From positions 1-7,680 of the forward strand of contig JAGAFQ010000078.1 in NCBI GenBank assembly GCA_017612495.1: a stretch of 7,680 nucleotides of DNA. Reading direction: 5' to 3'. Source of the stretch: Clostridia bacterium. Its GTDB lineage: Bacteria > Bacillota > Clostridia > Oscillospirales > CAG-272. Every line of letters begins with the position of its first letter. Position 1 is the first letter of the stretch. The notes below the pieces were generated by a model. That model worked only from the letters and a program-made list of their open reading frames with translations, ran no database searches and was not told the DNA's origin. This document shows positions 1 to 6,082 of the stretch, one piece after another. A program made the translations under genes and the position numbers.

Positions 1-1141
1 AGCCGTATCTGTCTCTGATATTCTGAACGGAAAGTTCGAGTTTTCTTATGCGCTCTTCCCTGCCGTTCTCAAAATCTATTTGTATATTTTCATCGCATCC
101 GCATACAAAGTCGGTGGTGTGGAGCGTTATCTCTCTTATGGCACCTATATTTGAAAAACGGTTTTCCCAAATTTTGAATCCCGCCAAATACAGATCGTGC
201 CATAAGTCGGTGGCAGTGTTCATCTTTAGCTGATGTGAAGAGTCGTGAAATTCGGGATCTCTGACTCTTAATGTGACGGTGCGGCATTTGAGATGTTCCT
301 CTTTGAGACGTCTTGAAACCTCTTGCGCAAGCGAAATAAGAACGATCTTGACGTCATCTGCACAAACCATATCATAAGGCGGAGTCGTTCCGTTTGATAT
401 GCTCTTGGGCACATAATGCACCGTATAAGGTATCACCGGCTCATCGTCGAGCCCGTTTGCCATCATATTGAGCCATACGCCGTTTTTGCCGAGTATGGAA
501 TGAGCATCTTCGTGCGATAATGCGGCAAACTTTCCCATCGTATCAATGCCTATATCGCGTAGCAGAACCGACGATTTTTTTCCTACAAACAGCATATCTT
601 CAATGGGACAGGGCCATAAAAGCTTTTGAAAGTTGTCTTTCGTTATAAGCGTTTGAGCATCCGGTTTTTTATAGTCGCTGCCCATTTTGGCAAAATATTT
701 GTTATACGATATCCCCACCGAGACCGTGATGCCGAGCTCGCGCCGTATTCGTTCTCTTATTTCACGCGCTATCTTTTCGGCATCTCCGAAAAGTTTTCGG
801 CTCTCCGTTATATCAAGATAACATTCATCGATGCTGAAAGGCTCGCACAAATCGGTATATTCGCAATATATCCTCATTGCCTGCTCTGAGAAAAATTTGT
901 AAAATTCAAAATGCGGCGGCACTATTACGGCATTCGGGCACTTCTCTTTCGCCTTGAATATAGGCTCACCGGTTTTGACTCCCGTCTTTTTGGCAATATC
1001 GTTTTTTGCAAGCACGATGCCATGCCGCAGTTCCTTATCGCCGCACACCATAACGGGTTTTCCTTTGAGTGACGGCGTAACACAGCACTCAACGGATGCA
1101 AAAAAATTATTCATATCACAATGCAATATTACGCGCTCCAT
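1..1141 (-). CDS. dinB: Y-family DNA polymerase IV (DinB-like), C-terminal end cut by window edge
   Basis: Error-prone translesion DNA polymerase that copies past damaged template bases. The frame is open from the ATG at 1141 to base 1 (380 codons), so only the extreme C terminus is missing. The palm shows the metal-binding residues: D9 in HCDMNNFFASVE, and D105-E106 in FSIDECYLDIT. F14 is the probable steric-gate residue, and SVGISYNKYFAKMGSDYKKP (141-160) is the usual Y-family block. The little finger holds KCRTVTLRVRD and ends VQNIRDRYG. The RHGIVLAKN and VPPHFEFYK blocks fit the clostridial branch rather than the E. coli type. The start is fixed by GGAGGG at 1145-1150; a later ATG would lose D9. 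A sigma-A promoter and a perfect LexA box lie just upstream, so SOS induction is expected. Family assignment is firm; the symbol dinB is used in the broad sense. Confidence 0.95.
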   Translation of the reverse strand, partial: MERVILHCDMNNFFASVECCVTPSLKGKPVMVCGDKELRHGIVLAKNDIAKKTGVKTGEPIFKAKEKCPNAVIVPPHFEFYKFFSEQAMRIYCEYTDLCEPFSIDECYLDITESRKLFGDAEKIAREIRERIRRELGITVSVGISYNKYFAKMGSDYKKPDAQTLITKDNFQKLLWPCPIEDMLFVGKKSSVLLRDIGIDTMGKFAALSHEDAHSILGKNGVWLNMMANGLDDEPVIPYTVHYVPKSISNGTTPPYDMVCADDVKIVLISLAQEVSRRLKEEHLKCRTVTLRVRDPEFHDSSHQLKMNTATDLWHDLYLAGFKIWENRFSNIGAIREITLHTTDFVCGCDENIQIDFENGREERIRKLELSVQNIRDRYG

Positions 1142-1151
1142 AATCCCTCCG

Positions 1152-1165
1152 CGAACATTTGTTCG
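1152..1165. promoter_or_regulatory. LexA/DinR operator (SOS box) of dinB
   Basis: CGAACATTTGTTCG is a perfect CGAAC-N4-GTTCG palindrome, which is the Gram-positive LexA (Cheo box) consensus. It lies just downstream of the predicted dinB transcription start and 1 bp before the ribosome binding site. A bound repressor would therefore block initiation or early elongation. Its position ahead of a Y-family polymerase makes the assignment strong. Confidence 0.92.
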
Positions 1166-1176
1166 TTTGTACTTTG

Positions 1177-1205
1177 ATTATACAATAAAGCGCGCGATAT
1201 ATCAA
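1177..1205 (-). promoter_or_regulatory. Sigma-A promoter of dinB
   Basis: Read on the minus strand, TTGATA (1205-1200) and TATAAT (1182-1177) are separated by exactly 17 bp. The -35 box is one mismatch from consensus and the -10 box is perfect. Transcription should start near 1170, giving a leader of about 28 nt that contains the LexA box and GGAGGG. Confidence 0.85.
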
Positions 1206-1214
1206 TAGAAAATG

Positions 1215-1243
1215 AAAAAAGCCTCTTTTTGAGAGGCTTTTTT
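1215..1243. terminator. Bidirectional intrinsic terminator closing the transporter operon
   Basis: AGCCTCT (1220-1226) pairs with AGAGGCT (1232-1238) around a 5-nt loop. Five or more A·T pairs flank the stem on each side, so both strands show a hairpin followed by a U-run. It lies 7 bp after the stop codon of the surface-protein gene and upstream of the dinB promoter. It therefore separates the operon from dinB on the minus strand. Confidence 0.9.
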
Positions 1244-1250
1244 AAGGATG

Positions 1251-2354
1251 TCACTGTTTTTTCTTTGATTTTTTGTATATGATCGCAAGTACCAAAGAAG
1301 CGATCAAAAGCAATACCACTGCCGACGTAACAATGATTATCTCTTTTGTGAAGATGCTCATAAAATCTTTTTTGCCGTCGGCTTTGTCACTGCTTGTATT
1401 CGGCATATCCGAAGATGCGACGTCAGAAGAAACGGGGGTGGGCATAAACGAAACGGTAAATATATCGGAATATTCCCCGTTTTCCGAAAGAAAGAGCGTG
1501 TCGCCGTCTTTTGAATATATCTCATAGCAAACGCGCACGTAATAATCGGTGTTCTCGGGAATTTCATCTTTCGTGAGAAAGGCCGAAAGCGGCTCGTCGA
1601 TTTTAAGATCGGCGACAAGCCCTCTTTGAACGCTCTGCCAATCGCCGTCTGTTTTAACCTCGACGTTATACCAAAGTCCGTTATAAATAAGCGTCATAAG
1701 CTTTAATATCGGATCGGGATGTTTCATCTCGATGGTCAGATAATAGCCGCTGTCAGCCTGATATCTTATTCTGCCGGAAGTGATTTCGGGCTTTTGAGTT
1801 TTGTCAAATTCACTGCGGCCCGAGTCTTCGTCGGAGATGACCGAAACAGATGAATATTCCGATTCAAATGTAAATCCGTCAGTCAAAGCGCAAATGACGT
1901 ATTTGATTTGAATATCGATCTTGTGAGTTGAAAGATATAAGAAGGTGACGCCGTTGTCGGTCTTGACAAGTTCTTTAAGATCCGGCGAAAGACTTTGGTC
2001 ATCGGCGTGCAAAACGGAAATGGAAGATAAGACCTTCTGGCCGCTTGCAAAAGTAAAATCTCCCGAAGAAAACTCATACCAATCCTTGTCGTCTACACGA
2101 TATCTTCCCACGATTTTATAAGAAAAAACGTAGTTTCCGTTTTCAAAGCGCGACGTTATAAGATCATCGAACGATTCGGAGTTCGTATATGTAATTTTGA
2201 TACTTGAAACGACGCCCGTCGATTCATCGTAGAATTTCGAGGCGCTGACGTTTTGAGGCGGCTCGATATCGACATCCGTCGTTGCACAGACAGAAAGTGC
2301 GAGCGCCGACAAAAGCAGCGCAAGAGCAAAAACCGAAACAATAATTTTTTTCAT
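1251..2354 (-). CDS. Secreted, C-terminally membrane-anchored surface protein of unknown function
   Basis: I do not recognise a named family. The 367-residue product has an N-terminal signal peptide (about 1-24, MKK then a hydrophobic run, probable cleavage after VCA). A mostly beta-looking ectodomain follows (about 28-300). A Ser/Thr/Pro/Asp-rich stalk comes next (about 304-329, TPVSSDVASSDMPNTSSD). One transmembrane helix follows (about 338-360), then a basic tail KKSKKKQ, so topology should be type I. The ectodomain may be two related beta-sandwich halves (about 30-170 and 188-300), each opening with an xxPxxxxxxxxY-like strand and rich in Tyr/Trp, loosely like fibronectin type III; this is a weak visual reading. 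The start is ATG 2354 with AAGGAG at 2361-2366. An in-frame ATG at 2375 lies before this site and overlaps the ATPase stop, so it was rejected. It begins 17 bp after the ATPase gene, is last in the operon and precedes a terminator. It may assist uptake or sense the cell surface. Confidence 0.85.
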   Translation of the reverse strand: MKKIIVSVFALALLLSALALSVCATTDVDIEPPQNVSASKFYDESTGVVSSIKITYTNSESFDDLITSRFENGNYVFSYKIVGRYRVDDKDWYEFSSGDFTFASGQKVLSSISVLHADDQSLSPDLKELVKTDNGVTFLYLSTHKIDIQIKYVICALTDGFTFESEYSSVSVISDEDSGRSEFDKTQKPEITSGRIRYQADSGYYLTIEMKHPDPILKLMTLIYNGLWYNVEVKTDGDWQSVQRGLVADLKIDEPLSAFLTKDEIPENTDYYVRVCYEIYSKDGDTLFLSENGEYSDIFTVSFMPTPVSSDVASSDMPNTSSDKADGKKDFMSIFTKEIIIVTSAVVLLLIASLVLAIIYKKSKKKQ

Positions 2355-2371
2355 AGTGAACTCCTTCCGAA

Positions 2372-2941
2372 TCAAAGCGTCAAAGTAACGTCGGCATATT
2401 TTTTAATTTCATCGGCGTCATGTGTGACAAACACAACGGTCTTGCCGGAAAGCTTTGAAAAGACGAAATTTGCGACTGAATCTTTGGTTTCTTCATCGAG
2501 TCCCGAAAACGGCTCGTCGAGAAGATATATATCGCGATCGGCATATAAAGCGCGCGCTATCGCTACCCTGCGGCTCATACCGCCCGAAAGCTCGTTTGGG
2601 AATTTATCAAGATCGTCCTTTGAAAGGCCGAGCGAGAGCAAAAGTTCATCACTCGTTTTATTGCTTTTACCCAGAGCGACGTTTTGCGACGCACTCATCC
2701 AATGAAACAGATTGTCTTCCTGGAATACATAAGAAACGGATCTGCCCTTTTCAATGCCCGAAATCGTGCCGAAATCCGGCTTAATCAGCCCTGCAATAAG
2801 ATTCAAAACGGTGGTCTTTCCCCGTCCCGACGGAGCGAAAACGGAAGTCACGGCACCGCCCTTTACGGTGAACGAAACGCTATCGAGTATCTTTTTGTCG
2901 CCGTAAGAAAACGATACGTTTGTAAAGACTATGTCATTCAT
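2372..2941 (-). CDS. ABC transporter ATP-binding protein, NitT/TauT (SsuB/TauB)-like, compact
   Basis: Cytoplasmic ATPase that powers the adjacent importer. All nucleotide-binding motifs are visible in 189 residues: Walker A APSGRGKTT (36-44), Q-loop Q74 in YVFQEDNLF, signature LSGGM (118-122, followed by SRR), Walker B IYLLDEP (138-144), D-loop SGLD, and H-loop H174 in VFVTHD. The protein is shorter than the usual 240-260 residues of SsuB/TauB and stops soon after the H-loop region, so it is a minimal nucleotide-binding domain without a C-terminal extension. The first Walker A Gly is Ala36, a mild deviation unlikely to abolish activity. The start ATG overlaps the permease stop by 8 bp (ATGAATGA), and GGAGG lies a few bases upstream inside the permease gene, so translation is probably coupled. 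The substrate cannot be deduced. Confidence 0.93.
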   Translation of the reverse strand: MNDIVFTNVSFSYGDKKILDSVSFTVKGGAVTSVFAPSGRGKTTVLNLIAGLIKPDFGTISGIEKGRSVSYVFQEDNLFHWMSASQNVALGKSNKTSDELLLSLGLSKDDLDKFPNELSGGMSRRVAIARALYADRDIYLLDEPFSGLDEETKDSVANFVFSKLSGKTVVFVTHDADEIKKYADVTLTL

Positions 2942-3719
2942 GCTTTACACCTCCGATATCGGAATAAGGTAAAAGCATAATGAGCTTTGCAAACACCTTT
3001 TCGAGTATGAAGCTGATGATCACGACGACAGCCGTCCAGGCGAACAGATCGACTGTTTCAAGATAGATCTTCGAATCGTATACCATTTTTCCGATAGTCA
3101 AATCGGAGGCGCATAAAACCTCACCCGCTATTCCCGCTTTCCACGCAAAACCCAAAGCGGTTTTGAAGCCTGAAAGAAAATACGGCATAACGCTCGGTAT
3201 ATAGTATATCTTTATTTGCGTAAAAAACGGTACGTCAAAAACATCCAAAACATTTTTATGACCGCGATTTAAGTTATCAAGTGCAGATTTTATATTTTGG
3301 TACATAAGCGGCAGCACAAGAAGCGACGCAACGACCATGGGCACGTCTTCTTTCGGCAGCCACACAAGAGCGAGTATAATGAATGACGCAACGGGAGTTG
3401 CCTTTATTACCGCCAAAACGGGCGATGCAAAGGCAAAGAAGACATCACAAAGATGAGAAAACACGGCAAAAAGTGTGCCGCATAAAACGCCGAATATCAG
3501 CCCGAGCGTGATATGCAAGATCGAATTTGAGACGGTTTTCCAAAACAAGCCTTGAAAAAGCAAAGAAGAAAGTCTGGCAATCACACTGTGCGGAGCCGGC
3601 AAAACGACGGGCTTTGCAATAAAGTATGCCGATATCTCCCAAACGGCGATCCAAAAGATGACCGCAGCCGTGAAAAGAAAGATTTTTTTACTTTTGCTGT
3701 TGATAATAGAAGTTTTCAT
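2934..3719 (-). CDS. ABC transporter permease, NitT/TauT (SsuC/TauC)-like
   Basis: Inner-membrane channel subunit of the importer, 261 residues, the normal size for this family. About six hydrophobic segments are visible (near 12-32, 66-88, 95-120, 122-142, 176-200 and 222-248). The segment KPVVLPAPHSV (36-46) before the second helix is typical of TauC/SsuC permeases. The cytoplasmic coupling (EAA) loop is about 156-180, with the following GFKTALGFAWKAGIAGEVL block strongly family-like. The usual Gly of the EAA loop appears to be Asp162. The gene starts 32 bp inside the preceding lipoprotein gene in another frame. GGAGG at 3731-3735 is 11 nt from the ATG, a rather long spacing, and no other in-frame start is nearby. 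The last bases overlap the ATPase start. Homodimer assembly is expected from the family. Substrate is unknown; organic sulfur compounds, thiamine precursors and other small molecules are possible. Confidence 0.92.
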   Translation of the reverse strand: MKTSIINSKSKKIFLFTAAVIFWIAVWEISAYFIAKPVVLPAPHSVIARLSSLLFQGLFWKTVSNSILHITLGLIFGVLCGTLFAVFSHLCDVFFAFASPVLAVIKATPVASFIILALVWLPKEDVPMVVASLLVLPLMYQNIKSALDNLNRGHKNVLDVFDVPFFTQIKIYYIPSVMPYFLSGFKTALGFAWKAGIAGEVLCASDLTIGKMVYDSKIYLETVDLFAWTAVVVIISFILEKVFAKLIMLLPYSDIGGVKHE

Positions 3720-4665
3720 CGGGGAGTTTGCCTCCGATAGATTTTGGATTTTCGGAATATAAAATTTCCAGCATATTCACGGTGAGTGATTTCATCTCTT
3801 CGCCGTCTATATAGCAAATATTGGAATTGGGAATGGCGCTTTTTGCCACGGCTTCGTTTGGAATTATTCCGTGTTTGACAACGAGCGATGAGGCGCTGTC
3901 GTCGGTTTTGATAAATTCCACCGATGCTTTATAATCGTCAAGAAATGATTTTAAGGCATCGGGATGGTTTCTTATCATAGAGTTATTGACAACGATGCAG
4001 CCTTGAAAAAGCGTTTGATCGGAGACCTTATCCCATTCTTTTGTAATATCGAGCGCTATTCTGATATCATTGTTCTTTTGTAAGACTGCAGATACGCTCG
4101 GCTCGGGCAGCATAGCCGTTTTGATTGCCGAAGATGCCATCTTGGCGGTCAACTCGGTTTGATCAGTAACAAACTGAATATCGATATCGGAATCGGGATC
4201 TATTGAATTCTCTTTGAGTATATAGCGCAGAGTGTATTCGGGCGTCGAGCCTTGACCGAAGCAGAAAACCGTCTTGCCTGCAAGATCTTTTACATCTTTA
4301 ATTGTATCACCGTTTTCAAGTATATACAATACGCCCAAAGTATTTATTGCGGCGATTTTGAATGAGTGATTTGTCTTTTCATAAAGGGCGGATGCCAAAT
4401 TTATCGGCAAAGCCGCGATATCAAAATCGCCCTTGACGATATCCGCCTGAATATCCTGCGGATTTTGAGCAACGGTGAAAACGTAGTTTTTGCCGTTTTG
4501 CGAATCTTCCATAAGCTTTGCCATGCCCATGCCCGTAGGCCCCGCAAGAGTTTTTATGTTTATTGTGTAATCGTCATCGGGCAATGAGTCATTTTTCTTG
4601 CACGACAAGAGCAACAGCGGTAAAACCAAAAATAAAGCAAAAAAGAAAACGGATAATTTTTTCAT
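3688..4665 (-). CDS. ABC transporter substrate-binding lipoprotein (NMT1/SsuA-like)
   Basis: Extracytoplasmic receptor of the importer, 325 residues. The signal peptide ends in a lipobox LLSC with Cys22 as the lipid-modified residue, followed by KKNDS, so it should be anchored to the outer face of the membrane. The mature part looks like the two-lobed periplasmic-binding fold of the NMT1/SsuA group. It has strand IKTLAGPTGMGMAKLM (37-52), the QADIVKGDFDIAALP turn (73-87), and DLAGKTVFCFGQGSTPEY (127-144), where lobe two usually contacts ligand. The start ATG 4665 has GGAGGT about 8 nt upstream, overlapping the TAG stop of the regulator gene; only 6 bp separate the two genes. Its 3' end overlaps the permease by 32 bp. 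The ligand is not readable: this fold group binds aliphatic sulfonates, nitrate, pyrimidine precursors and others. Confidence 0.92.
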   Translation of the reverse strand: MKKLSVFFFALFLVLPLLLLSCKKNDSLPDDDYTINIKTLAGPTGMGMAKLMEDSQNGKNYVFTVAQNPQDIQADIVKGDFDIAALPINLASALYEKTNHSFKIAAINTLGVLYILENGDTIKDVKDLAGKTVFCFGQGSTPEYTLRYILKENSIDPDSDIDIQFVTDQTELTAKMASSAIKTAMLPEPSVSAVLQKNNDIRIALDITKEWDKVSDQTLFQGCIVVNNSMIRNHPDALKSFLDDYKASVEFIKTDDSASSLVVKHGIIPNEAVAKSAIPNSNICYIDGEEMKSLTVNMLEILYSENPKSIGGKLPDENFYYQQQK

Positions 4666-4671
4666 AACACA

Positions 4672-5346
4672 CTACCTCCGGGCAAACAGCCCATCTTTGT
4701 CAATTATAAAAACAGTTTTATCGGTTCTTCTGATAAGTCCCAAATCTTCAAGTCCGTCGAAAACTCGGTAAAGCGATGCTCTGCCCATATCGAGCATTGA
4801 TGCGAGCTTTGCAAACGACACCGAAAGATGCACCGTCTGCGTGCCGCTTTGAATTTGCGAAAGCAAATATCCGATCACTTTCTTTTCGGACGTGCCGGCG
4901 GTGAATGAATCGATCTTGCCGTTCAAAAAACAGATGCGCTCATTTTGCACTTTAAGAAAATTTCTGCACAAATCGGTGCGACAAAGGATCTGCTCTTCGA
5001 ATTTGCAGACGTCAAACGATAAAACCTCACATTTATTCTTTGCAAAAACGACGGTGTTTATGTCATTGCTTTCGTCGCCGCAAAAAAGCTTGGCAATACC
5101 GAAGGGCATATTTTTCGAGATGGTGCGCAAAACGACTGTGTCACTTGCTCTCACCTTCTTGATCACCGCAGTGCCGTCGATGATTATGCCGAAAGGTCTT
5201 TCGCCGTTCGATATGACGTCTCCCGCTTCATAATGTTCTACGCGGTGATCGGAATTTGAAAAAACACCCATAAGAGTTTCATCCGATAGACCGCAAAAGA
5301 GTTTACAGCCGTGACATTTTTTCAAAAGATAATTTTCGACTTTCAA
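4672..5346 (-). CDS. Crp/Fnr-family transcriptional regulator, cysteine-rich, TTG start
   Basis: DNA-binding regulator expected to act as a dimer. The 224-residue product has an effector (cNMP-like beta-roll) domain at about 30-120, including HYEAGDVI, FGIIIDGTA and MPFGIAKLF. A long dimerisation helix follows (about 122-147), then a C-terminal winged helix. In that, LSVSFAKLASMLDMGRASLYRVFDGLEDLGLI (positions 174-205) is a clear Crp-type helix-turn-helix. The start is TTG 5346, placed by GGAGG at 5352-5356 with 5-nt spacing; upstream in-frame codons lie within the promoter and operator. It has nine cysteines, among them C11, C14 and C18 (KCHGCKLFC), reminiscent of the N-terminal Fe-S ligands of FNR but with different spacing. 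The RPFGxxxxG turn lacks the FGE-R-A cAMP-binding signature of CRP, so cAMP is an unlikely ligand. It is first in the importer operon, so local control and autoregulation are likely. Confidence 0.9.
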   Translation of the reverse strand: MKVENYLLKKCHGCKLFCGLSDETLMGVFSNSDHRVEHYEAGDVISNGERPFGIIIDGTAVIKKVRASDTVVLRTISKNMPFGIAKLFCGDESNDINTVVFAKNKCEVLSFDVCKFEEQILCRTDLCRNFLKVQNERICFLNGKIDSFTAGTSEKKVIGYLLSQIQSGTQTVHLSVSFAKLASMLDMGRASLYRVFDGLEDLGLIRRTDKTVFIIDKDGLFARR

Positions 5347-5351
5347 GTGAG

Positions 5352-5356
5352 CCTCC
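5352..5356 (-). promoter_or_regulatory. Ribosome binding site that sets the TTG start of the regulator
   Basis: GGAGG on the minus strand lies 5 nt before TTG (5346-5344). It is the only good site in the leader. A longer frame back to the TTG at 5376 would begin at the -10 box and start ahead of this site, so the shorter protein is preferred. Confidence 0.8.
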
Positions 5357-5359
5357 AAC

Positions 5360-5375
5360 TGTATCATATGATACA
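5360..5375. promoter_or_regulatory. 16-bp perfect palindrome, probable Crp/Fnr-type operator
   Basis: TGTATCATATGATACA is a perfect inverted repeat that directly abuts the -10 box and covers the predicted transcription start near 5369. Its TGT-N10-ACA framing is the same as the CRP site TGTGA-N6-TCACA, but the inner bases differ. Downstream placement over the start indicates repression. The best candidate for the bound protein is the regulator encoded immediately after it; this is inference. Confidence 0.75.
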
Positions 5376-5404
5376 ATTATACATCAATTATCGCAAAATG
5401 TCAA
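5376..5404 (-). promoter_or_regulatory. Consensus sigma-A promoter of the regulator-transporter operon
   Basis: On the minus strand TTGACA (5404-5399) and TATAAT (5381-5376) are both perfect consensus with the ideal 17-bp spacer. Such a strong promoter usually needs repression, which fits the palindrome lying against it. The -35 box is only 2 bp from the stop codon of the upstream HAD gene. Confidence 0.92.
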
Positions 5405-5406
5405 TA

Positions 5407-6060
5407 TTATTGATCAACAAAAAACGGAATTATTTCTTCAAGAGACCTTACAACGGGTACGCCGGCTGACAAAAGTTTTTCATAGCTTTGATGGCCGATC
5501 GATACAAGCAGGCAGTCAATTCCCATAGACTTGGCGACGTCTGCGTCGTGCAAGGTATCGCCTATCAAAAGAAAACTATCCCTTTTGTCGCCTTCGGCGT
5601 GACTTTCGATATATTTTATCCCAACAGCCGTCTTGCCGCTGCCCTCAACGTTATTTGTGCCGAGCACGTCGTCAAAATCATCGCAAAGTCCGAGCTTTTT
5701 TATCTGACCTTTAAGTACGCCTATCTCGGTCGCACTGAAAACTATATTGCTCGCTCCGAGGGCTTTAAGTTTTGATAAAACGCTCGGTATCTCGGGAAAA
5801 TATGACGTATTTGCAGTTTTTTCAAGATAGATTTTCAGCCATTCTTCCGCGATGACGGAAAAATCGTTTTTTGAAAAATCAAAGCCCAAAGTACGATAAT
5901 AATCCTTAATGGGAAACGAAAAAAGTTCGCGGTAAGTTTTTAGGGAGTCAATGGGTTTAAGACCGTATCTTACAAGCAGCTCGTTTATAGTATCTATTCC
6001 TTCGTTTATATCGTTATAAACAGTACCGTTGAAATCCCAAAATATATGTGTGTATTTCAT
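5407..6060 (-). CDS. HAD-superfamily hydrolase with DxN nucleophile motif
   Basis: Predicted cytoplasmic haloacid dehalogenase-like hydrolase, 217 residues, in the size range of phosphoglycolate phosphatase-like members with a helical cap. Motif I is FWDFNGTVYND: the nucleophile D9 is present but the second Asp, normally the general acid/base, is N11. Motif II is the Ser of VFSATE (S109), motif III is probably K143 in SGKTAVG, and motif IV is LLIGDTLHDADVA with D168 and D172. The cap lies at about 15-85. The IxDxNGT type of motif I is familiar from uncharacterised gut bacterial HAD proteins, so this is probably a lineage trait rather than a mutation. The start ATG 6060 has only a weak purine-rich site (AAGAAAG), which lies in a small hairpin. 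No terminator separates it from the following operon promoter. Substrate is unknown. Confidence 0.88.
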   Translation of the reverse strand: MKYTHIFWDFNGTVYNDINEGIDTINELLVRYGLKPIDSLKTYRELFSFPIKDYYRTLGFDFSKNDFSVIAEEWLKIYLEKTANTSYFPEIPSVLSKLKALGASNIVFSATEIGVLKGQIKKLGLCDDFDDVLGTNNVEGSGKTAVGIKYIESHAEGDKRDSFLLIGDTLHDADVAKSMGIDCLLVSIGHQSYEKLLSAGVPVVRSLEEIIPFFVDQ

Positions 6061-6066
6061 TTCAAT

Positions 6067-6082
6067 CTTTCTTAAAAGAAAG
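6067..6082. promoter_or_regulatory. Small hairpin over the HAD ribosome binding region
   Basis: CTTTCT and AGAAAG are perfect inverted arms around a 4-nt loop. On the minus strand this hairpin lies just before the HAD start and includes its only Shine-Dalgarno-like purine run. It shares bases 6079-6082 with the stronger terminator hairpin, so the two cannot form fully at the same time. Any regulatory role is conjecture. Confidence 0.35.

Noticed and set aside
2355..2375. Upstream in-frame ATG for the surface protein (MIRKEFT extension)
   Set aside because: It overlaps the ATPase stop and precedes the AAGGAG site. The ATG at 2354 gives a normal signal peptide beginning MKK.
2253..2705. Plus-strand open frame of 150 codons
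   Set aside because: It lies opposite the ATPase and the start of the surface-protein gene, both well supported, and its product is a low-complexity Ser/Arg-rich sequence with no recognisable domain.
3688..4665. Assignment of the importer to a specific substrate such as taurine, nitrate or thiamine precursor
   Set aside because: No ligand-specific residues or neighbouring pathway genes are visible, so naming a substrate would be a guess.
5347..5376. Longer N terminus of the regulator from the TTG at 5376
   Set aside because: It would be encoded by the end of the -10 box, the palindrome and the ribosome binding site, which lie at or before the predicted transcription start.
5347..5404. Riboswitch or T-box leader ahead of the importer operon
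   Set aside because: The predicted leader is only about 23 nt, too short for an aptamer, and the palindrome is better read as a DNA operator.
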